Assembly (NCBI RefSeq): GCF_030908215.1
Contig: NZ_JAVFJK010000013.1
Coordinates: forward strand, 5,528 to 69,527
From: Sinomonas sp. ASV486
Lineage (GTDB): Bacteria; Actinomycetota; Actinomycetes; Actinomycetales; Micrococcaceae
Length of the DNA: 64,000 bases
Reading direction: 5' to 3'
This document shows positions 52,632-60,653 of the stretch, piece by piece. A model generated the notes under the pieces. The model was not told the origin of the DNA. It saw only the letters and a program-made list of their open reading frames with translations, and made no database searches. The position numbers and the translations under genes were made by a program. Numbering within the stretch: position 1 is the first letter of the stretch; every line of letters starts with the position of its first letter.

Positions 52632-54386
52632 ATGAAATACCTCAACGGCACCCCTCAGGCCACGTACGACGTCGTCGTGCTCGGCTCGGGCGCGGGAGCG
52701 CTCACTGCCGCCGCGACCGCAGCGCGAGCAGGCAAGTCCGTCTTCGTCCTCGAGAAGGCCAGCCTCCTCGGCGGCACGAGCGCGATCTCGGGCGGCATGC
52801 TCTGGATCGCCGCCAACCACTATGCCCGCCAGCGCGGCAGCGGCGAGGGCGGCTTCAGCGACACGGCGGAGGCCGCCGCCCAGTACGTCCGGGCCGTCTC
52901 CCGGGGCCGCGGCCGCGAGGAGCTCCTCGACGCCGCCGTCTCCTACGGCGACTCCATGCTCCGCTACGCCGAAGACGAGCTCGGCGTCAGGTTCCTATTC
53001 CTCGACAACTTCCCGGACTACCGCCAGGATCTCCCGGGCGCAGTCGACGGCGGCCGGACCATCGAGCCGCAGCTGGCCGACATCGACGAGCTGCTCGGCG
53101 ACCTCGGCCAGCACGTGCGGTCGGACGGCCGCGCACCGTTCACGATGCAGGAGTACGAGGACTGGGGCGCCTTCACCCGCTTCCCGTGGGACGAGCTCGA
53201 CGCCCGTGCGAAGGCGGGCCTCGTCGCGAAGGGCCGCGCCCTCATCACGATGCTGCTCGCGGCCGCGGTGCGGGACGGCGTCCACGTCGCCGTCGAGGCC
53301 CGCGGCGAGCGGCTGCTGCACAACGGACAGCCGGCGCACGACGGCGGGCGGGTCACCGGCGTCGTGCTGGCCACGGGCGAGGAGATCGCCGCGGGCGAGG
53401 CAGTGGTGATCGGAACGGGCGGGTTCGAGTGGGACCACGCGCTCGCCGACTCGATGCTCGCGAGCCGCCTCCACACGATGTGCTCTCCGCCCACGAACGA
53501 GGGTGACGGCCTGCGAATGGCCCAGCGCCTCGGCGCCCAGACGCGCGGGACGCGCGAGGCCTGGTGGGCGCCCATGTCCATCACCGGTGACACGCGGGAC
53601 GGGCGCCCGATCGGCACGCTCCTGCGCTTCGAGCGGCAGGGCCCGGGGTCGATCATGGTCAACCGCCACGGCCGCCGGTTCGCCAACGAGTCCCAGAACT
53701 ACAACGACCTGGCCCGGTGCCTCCAGTCGTGGGACTCCCCGAACAACGCCACGCTCAACACCCCGGCCCACGTCGTCTTCGACCAGGCCTACCTCGAGCG
53801 GTACGGCCTCCTCGCCCACCGGGCGGGCGAGCCCACGCCGGACTACCTCGTCGAGGGCGCCACCCTCACGGAGCTCGCCGCGAAGATCAGCGTGCCGGCC
53901 GCGAACCTCGTCGCAACCGTCGAGCGGTTCAACGAGTTCGCGGTCAAGGGCGAGGACCCGGACTTCCATCGGGGCGAGACCGCCTACGACCGTTACTGGG
54001 GCGACGCCGGCAACGCGTGGCCCAATCCCTCGCTGGGCCCGCTCGAGCGGGGCCCGTTCTACGCCCTCGAGGTGGTCAACGGCGCGTTCGGCACGAACGG
54101 CGGCATCGCCACTGACGGGCGAGCGCGCGTGCTCGACGTCGACGGCGCCGCAATCCCGGGCCTGTTCGCCGTGGGCAACGCGACCGAGAGCGCCTACGCC
54201 GCGGGCTACCCCGGCGCGGGCGCAACGCTCGGCCCGCTCATGACCATGGGGTACCTCGTGGGCCGCACGATCGCCGGCCAGTCGGCGGACTACGAACCCG
54301 CCGCGGACGACGCCGTCCCGTCCGTCCGCGGGAACCTCGCCGACGCTGGGCTTGCGGGAGCCGAACTCGAAGGAGCCGTCCGATGA
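52632..54386 (+). CDS. chcC1: ChcC1: 4-oxocyclohexanecarboxylate desaturase (flavoprotein)
   Basis: 584 aa. KstD/fumarate-reductase-type flavoprotein: N-terminal Rossmann DVVVLGSGAGALTAAATAARAGKSVFVLEKASLLGGTSAISGGMLWI, FAD-binding C-terminus GGIATDGRARVLDVDGAAIPGLFAVGNATESAYAAGYPGAGATLGPLMTMG. As I recall the Sinomonas work, the first enzyme of this cluster dehydrogenates 4-oxocyclohexanecarboxylate to the 2-enone and carries covalently bound FAD; no attachment residue is evident to me. ATG 52632 lies 10 bases after AAGGAG. It overlaps chcX (ATGA), beginning a transcription unit with operator at 52540. Confidence 0.88.
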   Translation: MKYLNGTPQATYDVVVLGSGAGALTAAATAARAGKSVFVLEKASLLGGTSAISGGMLWIAANHYARQRGSGEGGFSDTAEAAAQYVRAVSRGRGREELLDAAVSYGDSMLRYAEDELGVRFLFLDNFPDYRQDLPGAVDGGRTIEPQLADIDELLGDLGQHVRSDGRAPFTMQEYEDWGAFTRFPWDELDARAKAGLVAKGRALITMLLAAAVRDGVHVAVEARGERLLHNGQPAHDGGRVTGVVLATGEEIAAGEAVVIGTGGFEWDHALADSMLASRLHTMCSPPTNEGDGLRMAQRLGAQTRGTREAWWAPMSITGDTRDGRPIGTLLRFERQGPGSIMVNRHGRRFANESQNYNDLARCLQSWDSPNNATLNTPAHVVFDQAYLERYGLLAHRAGEPTPDYLVEGATLTELAAKISVPAANLVATVERFNEFAVKGEDPDFHRGETAYDRYWGDAGNAWPNPSLGPLERGPFYALEVVNGAFGTNGGIATDGRARVLDVDGAAIPGLFAVGNATESAYAAGYPGAGATLGPLMTMGYLVGRTIAGQSADYEPAADDAVPSVRGNLADAGLAGAELEGAVR

Positions 54387-54688
54387 TCCGCCACGCCGTC
54401 CTGTTCAAGTTCACGCCCGATTTCCCCGCCGAGCAGCGCGCGGCCTGGACCGCCGGGCTCGACCGGATGCGCGGCAACGTCCCCGGCCTCCTGGCCCTCA
54501 CGCACGGGCCCGACGTCATCCGCTCGGAGCGGGCCTTCGACTACGCCATCGTCGCGGACTTCGCGTCCGTCGCCGACATCGAGGTCTACAACACCCATCC
54601 CCTGCACGAGCCGCTGAAGAAGTACTCCTTCCCGAACAGCGAGCAGATCATCTCCGTCGACTTCGAGATCCCCAAGGACACCCCATGA
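54383..54688 (+). CDS. chcX: ChcX: Dabb (stress-responsive A/B barrel) protein
   Basis: 101 aa. RHAVLFKFTPDFPAEQRAAWTAGLDRMRGNVPGLLALTHGPDVIRSERAFDYAIVADFASVADIEVYNTHPLHEPLKKYSFPNSEQIISVDFEIP is a complete Dabb ferredoxin-like dimer fold, with the conserved His4 and H-P motif (NTHPLHE). Dabb proteins include plant olivetolic acid cyclase and bacterial accessory proteins; this one has no assigned role. Translationally coupled to both neighbours (ATGA at each end). It may protect or tautomerise unstable enone intermediates; inference only. Confidence 0.85.
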   Translation: MIRHAVLFKFTPDFPAEQRAAWTAGLDRMRGNVPGLLALTHGPDVIRSERAFDYAIVADFASVADIEVYNTHPLHEPLKKYSFPNSEQIISVDFEIPKDTP

Positions 54689-56097
54689 GCACTGCAGCCC
54701 GCCCCCACCCAGCCGGCCCGTCAGCGCCCGGCGCCCCCGCGCCGTCGCACGTCGCCACGGACGCCCCGCGCAAGACGCCCGGCAAGACTCCGGGCAAGAC
54801 TCCGGGCAAGGCGGCACTTGCGTCCTTCCTCGGCTCCACCCTCGAGTACTACGACTTCTTCATCTACGGCACGGCCGCGGCCCTCGTGTTCCCGGCCCTG
54901 TTCTTCCCCGCCGACAACCCGACGGTGGGCCTCATCGCGGCGTTCGCCACGTTCGGCGTGGCTTATGTGGCCCGCCCCCTCGGCGGCATGGTCATGGGCC
55001 ACTTCGGCGACCGGCTCGGGCGCCGCAACGTCCTCCTCGTAACCCTGTCCCTCATGGGTCTGGCCTCGCTGGGCATCGGCTTCCTGCCCACGTACGACTC
55101 GGTTGGCCTCCTCGCCCCCGTGCTCCTGACCCTCGGACGGCTGCTCCAGGGCTTCTCCGCCGGCGCCGAGTCGGCGGGCGCCTCAACCCTGACGCTCGAG
55201 CACTCCCCCGAGGGCAGGCGCGGCTTCTTCACCTCGTTCGTCATGACCGGCTACGCGTCCGGCATGGTCCTCGCGACCATCGTGTTCGTCCCGATCACCT
55301 CCCTGCCGAAGGCCGACCTCATGGCGTGGGGCTGGCGCGTTCCGTTCTGGTGCTCGATCGTGGTGCTCGCGATCGCCTACTGGGTGCGGACGCACCTCGA
55401 GGAAACCCCGGTGTTCGAGGAGGCCCGCGAGTCGGACACGCGCAGGAAGCTCCCCCTCGGCCAGGTGCTGCGGTTCCAGGCGGCCGACGTGGTCCGCGTC
55501 CTGTTCATGTCCATTTTCTCTGTGATGCAGACGATCTTCACGGTGTTCGGCCTCTCCTACGCCACGGCCCACGGCGGACTCGACAGGGGCGCGATCCTCA
55601 CGATCAACGCGGTGACCATCGGCCTGTCCATGGCCGTCATGCCCGCCGTCGCCGCCCTGTCCGACCGGATCGGCAGGAGGCCCGTGCTCCTCGTCTCCAT
55701 GGTGGGCTGCATTGCCGCCCTCTTCGGCTACTTCTGGGCGCTCGGCACCGGGAACCTCGTCCTCGTCTTCGTCGCGAGCTTCCTCTTCATGACCGTCCTG
55801 TACTCGGGATTCAACGGCGCATGGCCCAGCTTCTTCGCCGAGCTCTTCGCCGCACCCGTCCGGTACACCGGCATGGCGCTGGGCAACCAGCTCGGCCTGC
55901 TCGTCGCCGGATTCGGACCCATGATCGGCGGCCTGCTCATGACCTCCGGCCCCACCGGCTGGATCCCCGTCGCCGTGTTCGGGTCGGTCTGCGCGCTCGC
56001 GGCCATCATCGCCGTCGCGACCTCGAGGGAAACCGCCCGCACCCCGATCGACGAGCTCGGCGAGCCGTACCTCAAGGCCGTCGCGGCCAAGCGCTGA
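54685..56097 (+). CDS. chcT: ChcT: MHS-family (MFS) organic acid transporter
   Basis: 470 aa, 12 helices. The MHS subfamily signs are GSTLEYYDFFIYGTAAAL at the first helix, GHFGDRLGRRNVLL (inter-helix 2-3 loop), GRLLQGFSAGAESAGASTL and the repeat loop SDRIGRRPVLL. MHS members import metabolite acids with protons (shikimate, 4-methylmuconolactone, proline/betaine). Here the likely substrate is cyclohexanecarboxylate. The N-terminal ~40-residue extension holds three KTPG repeats. It overlaps chcX by ATGA; chcC2 follows 18 bases after the stop. Confidence 0.9.
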   Translation: MSTAARPHPAGPSAPGAPAPSHVATDAPRKTPGKTPGKTPGKAALASFLGSTLEYYDFFIYGTAAALVFPALFFPADNPTVGLIAAFATFGVAYVARPLGGMVMGHFGDRLGRRNVLLVTLSLMGLASLGIGFLPTYDSVGLLAPVLLTLGRLLQGFSAGAESAGASTLTLEHSPEGRRGFFTSFVMTGYASGMVLATIVFVPITSLPKADLMAWGWRVPFWCSIVVLAIAYWVRTHLEETPVFEEARESDTRRKLPLGQVLRFQAADVVRVLFMSIFSVMQTIFTVFGLSYATAHGGLDRGAILTINAVTIGLSMAVMPAVAALSDRIGRRPVLLVSMVGCIAALFGYFWALGTGNLVLVFVASFLFMTVLYSGFNGAWPSFFAELFAAPVRYTGMALGNQLGLLVAGFGPMIGGLLMTSGPTGWIPVAVFGSVCALAAIIAVATSRETARTPIDELGEPYLKAVAAKR

Positions 56098-56115
56098 CCC
56101 ACAACACGAACAGGA

Positions 56116-57873
56116 ATGACACCAGTGAAGAAGACAGCAGCCTGCGACGTCCTCGTCGTCGGATCCGGAGCCGCGGGCATGGCCGCCGCGCTCAAGGCGG
56201 CCAGCCAGGGCCTGAGCGTGATCGTCGCCGAGAAGGAGCAGTACTTCGGCGGTACCACCGCAATCTCCGCGGGATGGGCCTGGGTTCCGGGCAACAGGGT
56301 GGGCGCCGCGGCAGGCGACACGCGTGAGGAGGTCGAGACCTATCTGAAGAACCTCGCTCCGGGGACGTACGACGCCGACGGCGTCGCGCAGTTCCTCGAT
56401 GCCGTCCCCGAGGCGCTGGACTTCTTCGAGCGGGAGACCGACGTCGAGTTCGTCTACCCCGAGAAGGCGCCCGACTACCAGATGGACCTCCCGGGCGCCC
56501 GCCTCGGTGGCCGCGCGATCCTGCCGAAGGACACCGACGCCCGCATCCTGGGCGACAAGCGCCTGCTCATGCAGCCCTACCTGTCCTCCTACACGGTGTT
56601 CGGGTACATGCCGCAGGTGGGACCCGACATGAATGAGTTCGTCCATGTCAACCAGTCGGTGAAGTCCTTCGTGTACGTCGCGAAGAAGCTCCTGCGCACG
56701 TGGCTCGACACCGCACGCTACCGCCGGCCCGTGCTCCGCACGAACGGAAACGCCCTCATGACCCTCATGGTCAAGAGCGCCTACGACGCGGGCGTGCGGA
56801 TGTGGACATCCTCGCCCGTCGTCTCGCTCACGCGAGGAGACGACGGCGCGGTCACCGGGGCGGTGCTCGGCGGCGAGCACCCCGTGCGGGTCGAGGCGAA
56901 GCTCGGCGTCGTCCTCGCCGCGGGCGGATTCTCCGGCAACGCCGAGCTGCGCAGGCAGTACTTCCCGCACGACGCCACGGGCGACGACCACTTCACGCCC
57001 ACCGTCGGCCACGGCGGCGACGCCGCGACTCTGGCCCTGGCCGCGGGCGGGCGGATCGACGACGGCGTGTCCTCCGTCGGCTCGTGGGCCCCCGTGACGG
57101 TGTTCCGCTACCGCGACGGGCGCCAGCGCCTCTTCCCGCACCTGCGGGCCATTGGCCTGCCCGGTCTCATCGCCGTGGATCGCCATGGCAAGCGCTTCGG
57201 CAACGAGGCCCTGAGCTACCACGACTTCGGCGGGGCGATGATCGCGCACAACGCGGGCGAGGACAAGACCTTCGGGTGGGTCATCGGTGACGCGAAGACG
57301 ATGCACAAGTACGGGATCGGCTACGCCAAGCCGTGGCCCATGCCGCGGGGCTACTTCTACAAGACCGGCTATCTGGTCAAGGGACCGACGCTGGACGAGC
57401 TCGCAAGCAAGATCGGCGTCGACGCCGCTGGTCTCAAGGAGACGGTGGCCGAATTCAACGTGGGCGCACGCGCCGGCGAGGACCCCGAGTTCGGGCGTGG
57501 CTCGACCGAGTACAACCACTTCCGCGGGGACATGGACCACAAGCCCAATCCCAACCTGGCGCCCCTGGACAAGGGCCCGTTCTACGCCGCCAAGATCCAG
57601 ATGGGCGACCTCGGCACGTTCGCGGGCATCGCCGTCGACCGCGACAACGTGGTCGTCACCGAGGAAGGCGCCCCGATCCCGGGCCTCTTCGCGGTCGGCG
57701 CGGCCGCGCGCAGCGTGTTCGGCGGCGGGTACCCGGGGTATGGCTCGCACATCGGCGCGGCGCTCGTGTTCGGGTACCGGGCGGGGCGCGATGTCGCCCG
57801 CCTCGCGGCAGCGAGAGGGATCAGGCGCGACGTGGAGCGAGGCCTCGAGGTCACCGAGGAGGCCGCACGATGA
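56116..57873 (+). CDS. chcC2: ChcC2: 4-oxocyclohexenecarboxylate desaturase (flavoprotein)
   Basis: 585 aa. Similar plan to ChcC1: N-terminal VLVVGSGAAGMAAALKAASQGLSVIVAEKEQYFGGTTAISAGWAWVPGN and C-terminal GIAVDRDNVVVTEEGAPIPGLFAVGAAARSVFGGGYPGYGSHIGAALVFGYRAGR. Introduces the second double bond so that the ring aromatises to 4-hydroxybenzoate, as I recall the pathway. Long middle segment with DFFERETDVEFVYPEKAPDYQMDLPGA. GTGAAG-type codons at the start: the ATG at 56116 follows CAGGA. It overlaps chcB1 by ATGA. Confidence 0.88.
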   Translation: MTPVKKTAACDVLVVGSGAAGMAAALKAASQGLSVIVAEKEQYFGGTTAISAGWAWVPGNRVGAAAGDTREEVETYLKNLAPGTYDADGVAQFLDAVPEALDFFERETDVEFVYPEKAPDYQMDLPGARLGGRAILPKDTDARILGDKRLLMQPYLSSYTVFGYMPQVGPDMNEFVHVNQSVKSFVYVAKKLLRTWLDTARYRRPVLRTNGNALMTLMVKSAYDAGVRMWTSSPVVSLTRGDDGAVTGAVLGGEHPVRVEAKLGVVLAAGGFSGNAELRRQYFPHDATGDDHFTPTVGHGGDAATLALAAGGRIDDGVSSVGSWAPVTVFRYRDGRQRLFPHLRAIGLPGLIAVDRHGKRFGNEALSYHDFGGAMIAHNAGEDKTFGWVIGDAKTMHKYGIGYAKPWPMPRGYFYKTGYLVKGPTLDELASKIGVDAAGLKETVAEFNVGARAGEDPEFGRGSTEYNHFRGDMDHKPNPNLAPLDKGPFYAAKIQMGDLGTFAGIAVDRDNVVVTEEGAPIPGLFAVGAAARSVFGGGYPGYGSHIGAALVFGYRAGRDVARLAAARGIRRDVERGLEVTEEAAR

Positions 57874-58649
57874 CCCCGGTATCGGATCGAGTCGCCGGGA
57901 AGGTCGCCCTCATCTCGGGTGCGGCCCGCGGCATGGGTGCCTCGCACGCGCAGGTCCTCGCGGAGCACGGCGCGAGCGTCGTCATCGCCGACCTGCTCGA
58001 CGACGAGGGCCGCACCCTCGCCGAGAAGATCAATGCTGAGTCCAACACCGGGATCGGGCGCGACGTCGCCCTCTTCGTCCACCTCGACGTCACGGACTAC
58101 GAAAGTTGGCAGCGCGCGGTGAATGCCGCCGTCGAACGCTTCGGGACGCTCGACGTGCTCGTCAACAACGCTGGGATCTTCACGCGCGGCAGCGTCGAGG
58201 ACGCAGACGTCGACGAGTGGCGCCGCACCATCGACATCGACCTGACCGGGAACTTCCTGGGCATGAAGGCCGCGGTGCCGGCCATGAAGGCCTCGGGCGG
58301 GTCGATCATCAACATCTCCTCGATCGCCGGGCTCGTCGGGTTCAAGAACCGGGCGGCCTACGCGGCCGCGAAGTGGGGGGTCCAGGGGCTCACCAAGACG
58401 AGCGCGATGGACCTAGGTCCGTACAACATCCGGGTCAACTCGGTGCACCCGGGCTCGGTCAAGACGCCCATGACGGCGGGCCTGGCGCGCGGCTTCGGGC
58501 AGATTCCGCTGGGCCGTGACGCCGAGACGCAGGAGATCTCGGACCTCATCCTGTTCCTTGCCTCGGACGAGTCGAGCTTCATGACCGGCGCGAACCTCGC
58601 GATCGACGGCGGCGAGACCGCGGGGAACAACCTGCGGCAGGACGCCTAG
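57870..58649 (+). CDS. chcB1: ChcB1: trans-4-hydroxycyclohexanecarboxylate dehydrogenase (SDR)
   Basis: 259 aa. Classical SDR: SGAARGMGASHAQVLAEHGASVVIADLLDDEG (Asp: NAD), DVLVNNAGIF, catalytic Ser in NISSIAGLVGF and YAAAK (YxxxK), then PGSVKTPMTAGL and MTGANLAIDGGETAG. Oxidises the ring 4-hydroxyl to the ketone in the chc pathway; trans specificity is assigned from the named cluster, not visible here. ATG within the ATGA overlap with chcC2; chcB2 follows directly after the stop. Confidence 0.9.
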   Translation: MTPVSDRVAGKVALISGAARGMGASHAQVLAEHGASVVIADLLDDEGRTLAEKINAESNTGIGRDVALFVHLDVTDYESWQRAVNAAVERFGTLDVLVNNAGIFTRGSVEDADVDEWRRTIDIDLTGNFLGMKAAVPAMKASGGSIINISSIAGLVGFKNRAAYAAAKWGVQGLTKTSAMDLGPYNIRVNSVHPGSVKTPMTAGLARGFGQIPLGRDAETQEISDLILFLASDESSFMTGANLAIDGGETAGNNLRQDA

Positions 58650-59399
58650 GTGGGCCAGGCATTCGCCGGCCGGGTGGCGGTGGTGACCGGCGCGGCGTCG
58701 GGCATCGGGGAGGCGACCGCGCGTCTGCTCGCCGGGCGCGGCGCCGCCGTGGTGATCGGGGACGTCGCGGAGGGGGCGGACGACGTCGCGCGCTCCCTCC
58801 GGGACGCCGGTCACCGCGCGCTGTGGGTACGCACTGACGTGACGGACGAGGACTCGGTGGCTGCGCTCATGGACCGCGCGGCCACCGAGTTCGGCTCGCT
58901 CGACGTCCTCGTGGCCAACGCCGGCATCGCCGAGCCGAAGGGGCCCCTGCACGAGCTCGATGTCGCCGCGTGGCGGCGGGTGGTCGAGATCGACCTCACC
59001 GGCGTTGCGCTGTGCGGCAAGCACGCGCTGCGGCACATGGTCGCTGCCGGGTCCGGGTCAATCGTCAACGTGTCCTCGATCCTCGGCACCGTGGGGCAGC
59101 GCAACAGTTCCTCGTACTCCGCCGCCAAGGCGGCCGTTGCGAACCTGACGCGGTCCACCGCCGTGACGTACGCGGCGAGCGGGATCCGAGTCAACGCCGT
59201 CGCACCCGGGTACGCGGACACGCCCCTCGTGGCAGGCCTGCCCGAGGACGTGCGCGGCGGCATCGCCGCGAGCCAGCCGATCGGCCGGCTCGCTCGGCCC
59301 GAGGAGATCGCCGAGGCCATCGCGTTCCTCGCCTCGGACGCGGCCTCCTTCGTCGTGGGCACGATCCTCGCCGTAGACGGCGGCTACACTGCCGTCTAG
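58650..59399 (+). CDS. chcB2: ChcB2: cis-4-hydroxycyclohexanecarboxylate dehydrogenase (SDR)
   Basis: 249 aa, GTG start (58650) with no gap after the chcB1 stop. TGAASGIGEATARLLAGRGAAVVIGDVAEGADDV (Asp), LVANAGIAEP (NAG), catalytic Ser NVSSILGTVGQRNSSSYSAAKAAVANL with YxxxK, and VVGTILAVDGGY. Partner of ChcB1 with the epimeric alcohol as substrate in the published scheme. The ribosome site lies in the chcB1 end (GCAGGACGCC), so translation is probably coupled. Confidence 0.9.
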   Translation: MGQAFAGRVAVVTGAASGIGEATARLLAGRGAAVVIGDVAEGADDVARSLRDAGHRALWVRTDVTDEDSVAALMDRAATEFGSLDVLVANAGIAEPKGPLHELDVAAWRRVVEIDLTGVALCGKHALRHMVAAGSGSIVNVSSILGTVGQRNSSSYSAAKAAVANLTRSTAVTYAASGIRVNAVAPGYADTPLVAGLPEDVRGGIAASQPIGRLARPEEIAEAIAFLASDAASFVVGTILAVDGGYTAV

Positions 59400-59401
59400 C
59401 C

Positions 59402-60190
59402 ATGCCCGAACCCACACGTGATTCCATCATCAGCAGGGTGGTGCGGATCCTCAGCTGCTTCGACCGCAGCACGGCGGCCCTGAGCCTGAGCAGCCTCGCC
59501 CGCCGCTCAGGGCTGCCGCTCACCACCGCGCACCGAATCACGGACGAGCTCCTGCGCCACGGGCTGCTCGAGCGCGACTCCGCGGGCGACCTCCGGCCCG
59601 GCCTGCGGATGTGGGAGCTCGCGAACCGCGCCTCGCATGCCCTGACGCTCCGCGAGGCCTGCCTGCCGTTCATGGAGGATGTCCAGGCGGCGGTCCACCA
59701 CCACGTCACCCTCGCCGTGCTCGACCGCGGCAGCGCCCTCTACGTCGAGAGGCTCTCCGCGCCCGAATCGCCGCTCGAGGCCGCGAACATCGCCCAGCGC
59801 ATGCCGCTGCACGCCTCCTCGAGCGGCCTCGTCCTGCTCGCGTTCTCCGAGGCCGCCGTGCAGGCCCGAGCCCTGGCCGGCCCACTCGAGAAGGTCACGC
59901 CGGAGACCGTCACCGACCCCGCCGCACTCCGCCGGACCCTCGCCGACATCCGCCAGAAAGGCTTCGCGGCGCCACCGGGCATCGGTCGGACCGAGTGGAT
60001 CGGCGTGGCCGTTCCCGTCTTCGGGTCCGAGAGGACGGCCGAGGGACCGGTCATCGCGGCGGCTCTCAACGCGATCCTCCCCCGCACCGAGGCCGACCTC
60101 GTCCCGCGGGTGGTCGTCGCACTCACGACGGCGGCCCACGGCGCCACCCGAGCCCTCCGCGGCACGATCGGCCAGCCCGCGACCCCCTAA
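59402..60190 (+). CDS. chcR: ChcR: IclR-family regulator of the chc genes
   Basis: 262 aa, two bases after chcB2. Winged helix ISRVVRILSCFDRSTAALSLSSLARRSGLPLTTAHRITDELLRHGLLERDSAGDLR and effector domain CLPFMEDVQAAVHHHVTLAVLDRGSALYVERL, HASSSGLVLLAFSE, GVAVPVFGSERTAEGPVIAAALNAILP. Likely sensor of cyclohexanecarboxylate or a pathway intermediate, activating the chcC1 and chcAa promoters; both carry TTCC/GGAA palindromes. A 463-base gap follows before the P450 genes. Confidence 0.87.
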   Translation: MPEPTRDSIISRVVRILSCFDRSTAALSLSSLARRSGLPLTTAHRITDELLRHGLLERDSAGDLRPGLRMWELANRASHALTLREACLPFMEDVQAAVHHHVTLAVLDRGSALYVERLSAPESPLEAANIAQRMPLHASSSGLVLLAFSEAAVQARALAGPLEKVTPETVTDPAALRRTLADIRQKGFAAPPGIGRTEWIGVAVPVFGSERTAEGPVIAAALNAILPRTEADLVPRVVVALTTAAHGATRALRGTIGQPATP

Positions 60191-60653
60191 CCTCGAGTGG
60201 CCGCCTCGCCGCGATCCGTGTCTGCGCACGACGCCGTCCCCCGCCGAACGCCGCCCCCTCCCCGGACGCAGGCCTCTCGCCAAGTTCAGGTCTCGCGACC
60301 AAGTGCGCTACGGGCCGACTCCATTGCGACAGCAGTACTTGACGACACGGACAGCGAGACGCGAAGCTCGCGGCGAAGTTCTGGCTGCCGGCTATCCCCG
60401 ATCCCGAGGCCACAGGGCTCGACGTCGGCCTCACAGGACCCGGCCTCGGCAGGGTGGCCACCGCTCGAGGCCCGAGCGGGGGAGGCAATTCTTCCGACCA
60501 CCGGAAGGGTCCCTGTGATCGGGTCCACGGGCACGCCACACTCGATGCAACGACGTGATCAGCGTCACGGGATGCGGCACAGAAGTCGCCCCGAAGCCCC
60601 TTGAGACCGCATAGCGTGCAATGCCGCGCGCCCGCGGCCGGAAGGAACTCATC
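60191..60653 (+). promoter_or_regulatory. Promoter/operator region of chcAaAbAc (463 bases)
   Basis: No credible gene. CTTCCG-ACCAC-CGGAAG (60491-60507) is the near copy of the chcC1 operator candidate. GTGATC (60515), ACACTC (60538) and GATGC (60544) follow in the same order as at chcC1. A weaker inverted repeat CGTGA-N6-TCACG lies at 60554-60569. GGAAGG precedes the ATG at 60654. This fits the P450 genes being a separate inducible transcript. Confidence 0.6.

Noticed and set aside
55183-57750. 855-residue open frame on the minus strand
   Set aside because: Antisense to chcT and chcC2, which have full domain matches; the antisense product is low-complexity.
60621-60653. Eleven-residue extension of the P450
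   Set aside because: Arg-rich and not part of the family; GGAAGG places the ribosome at ATG 60654.
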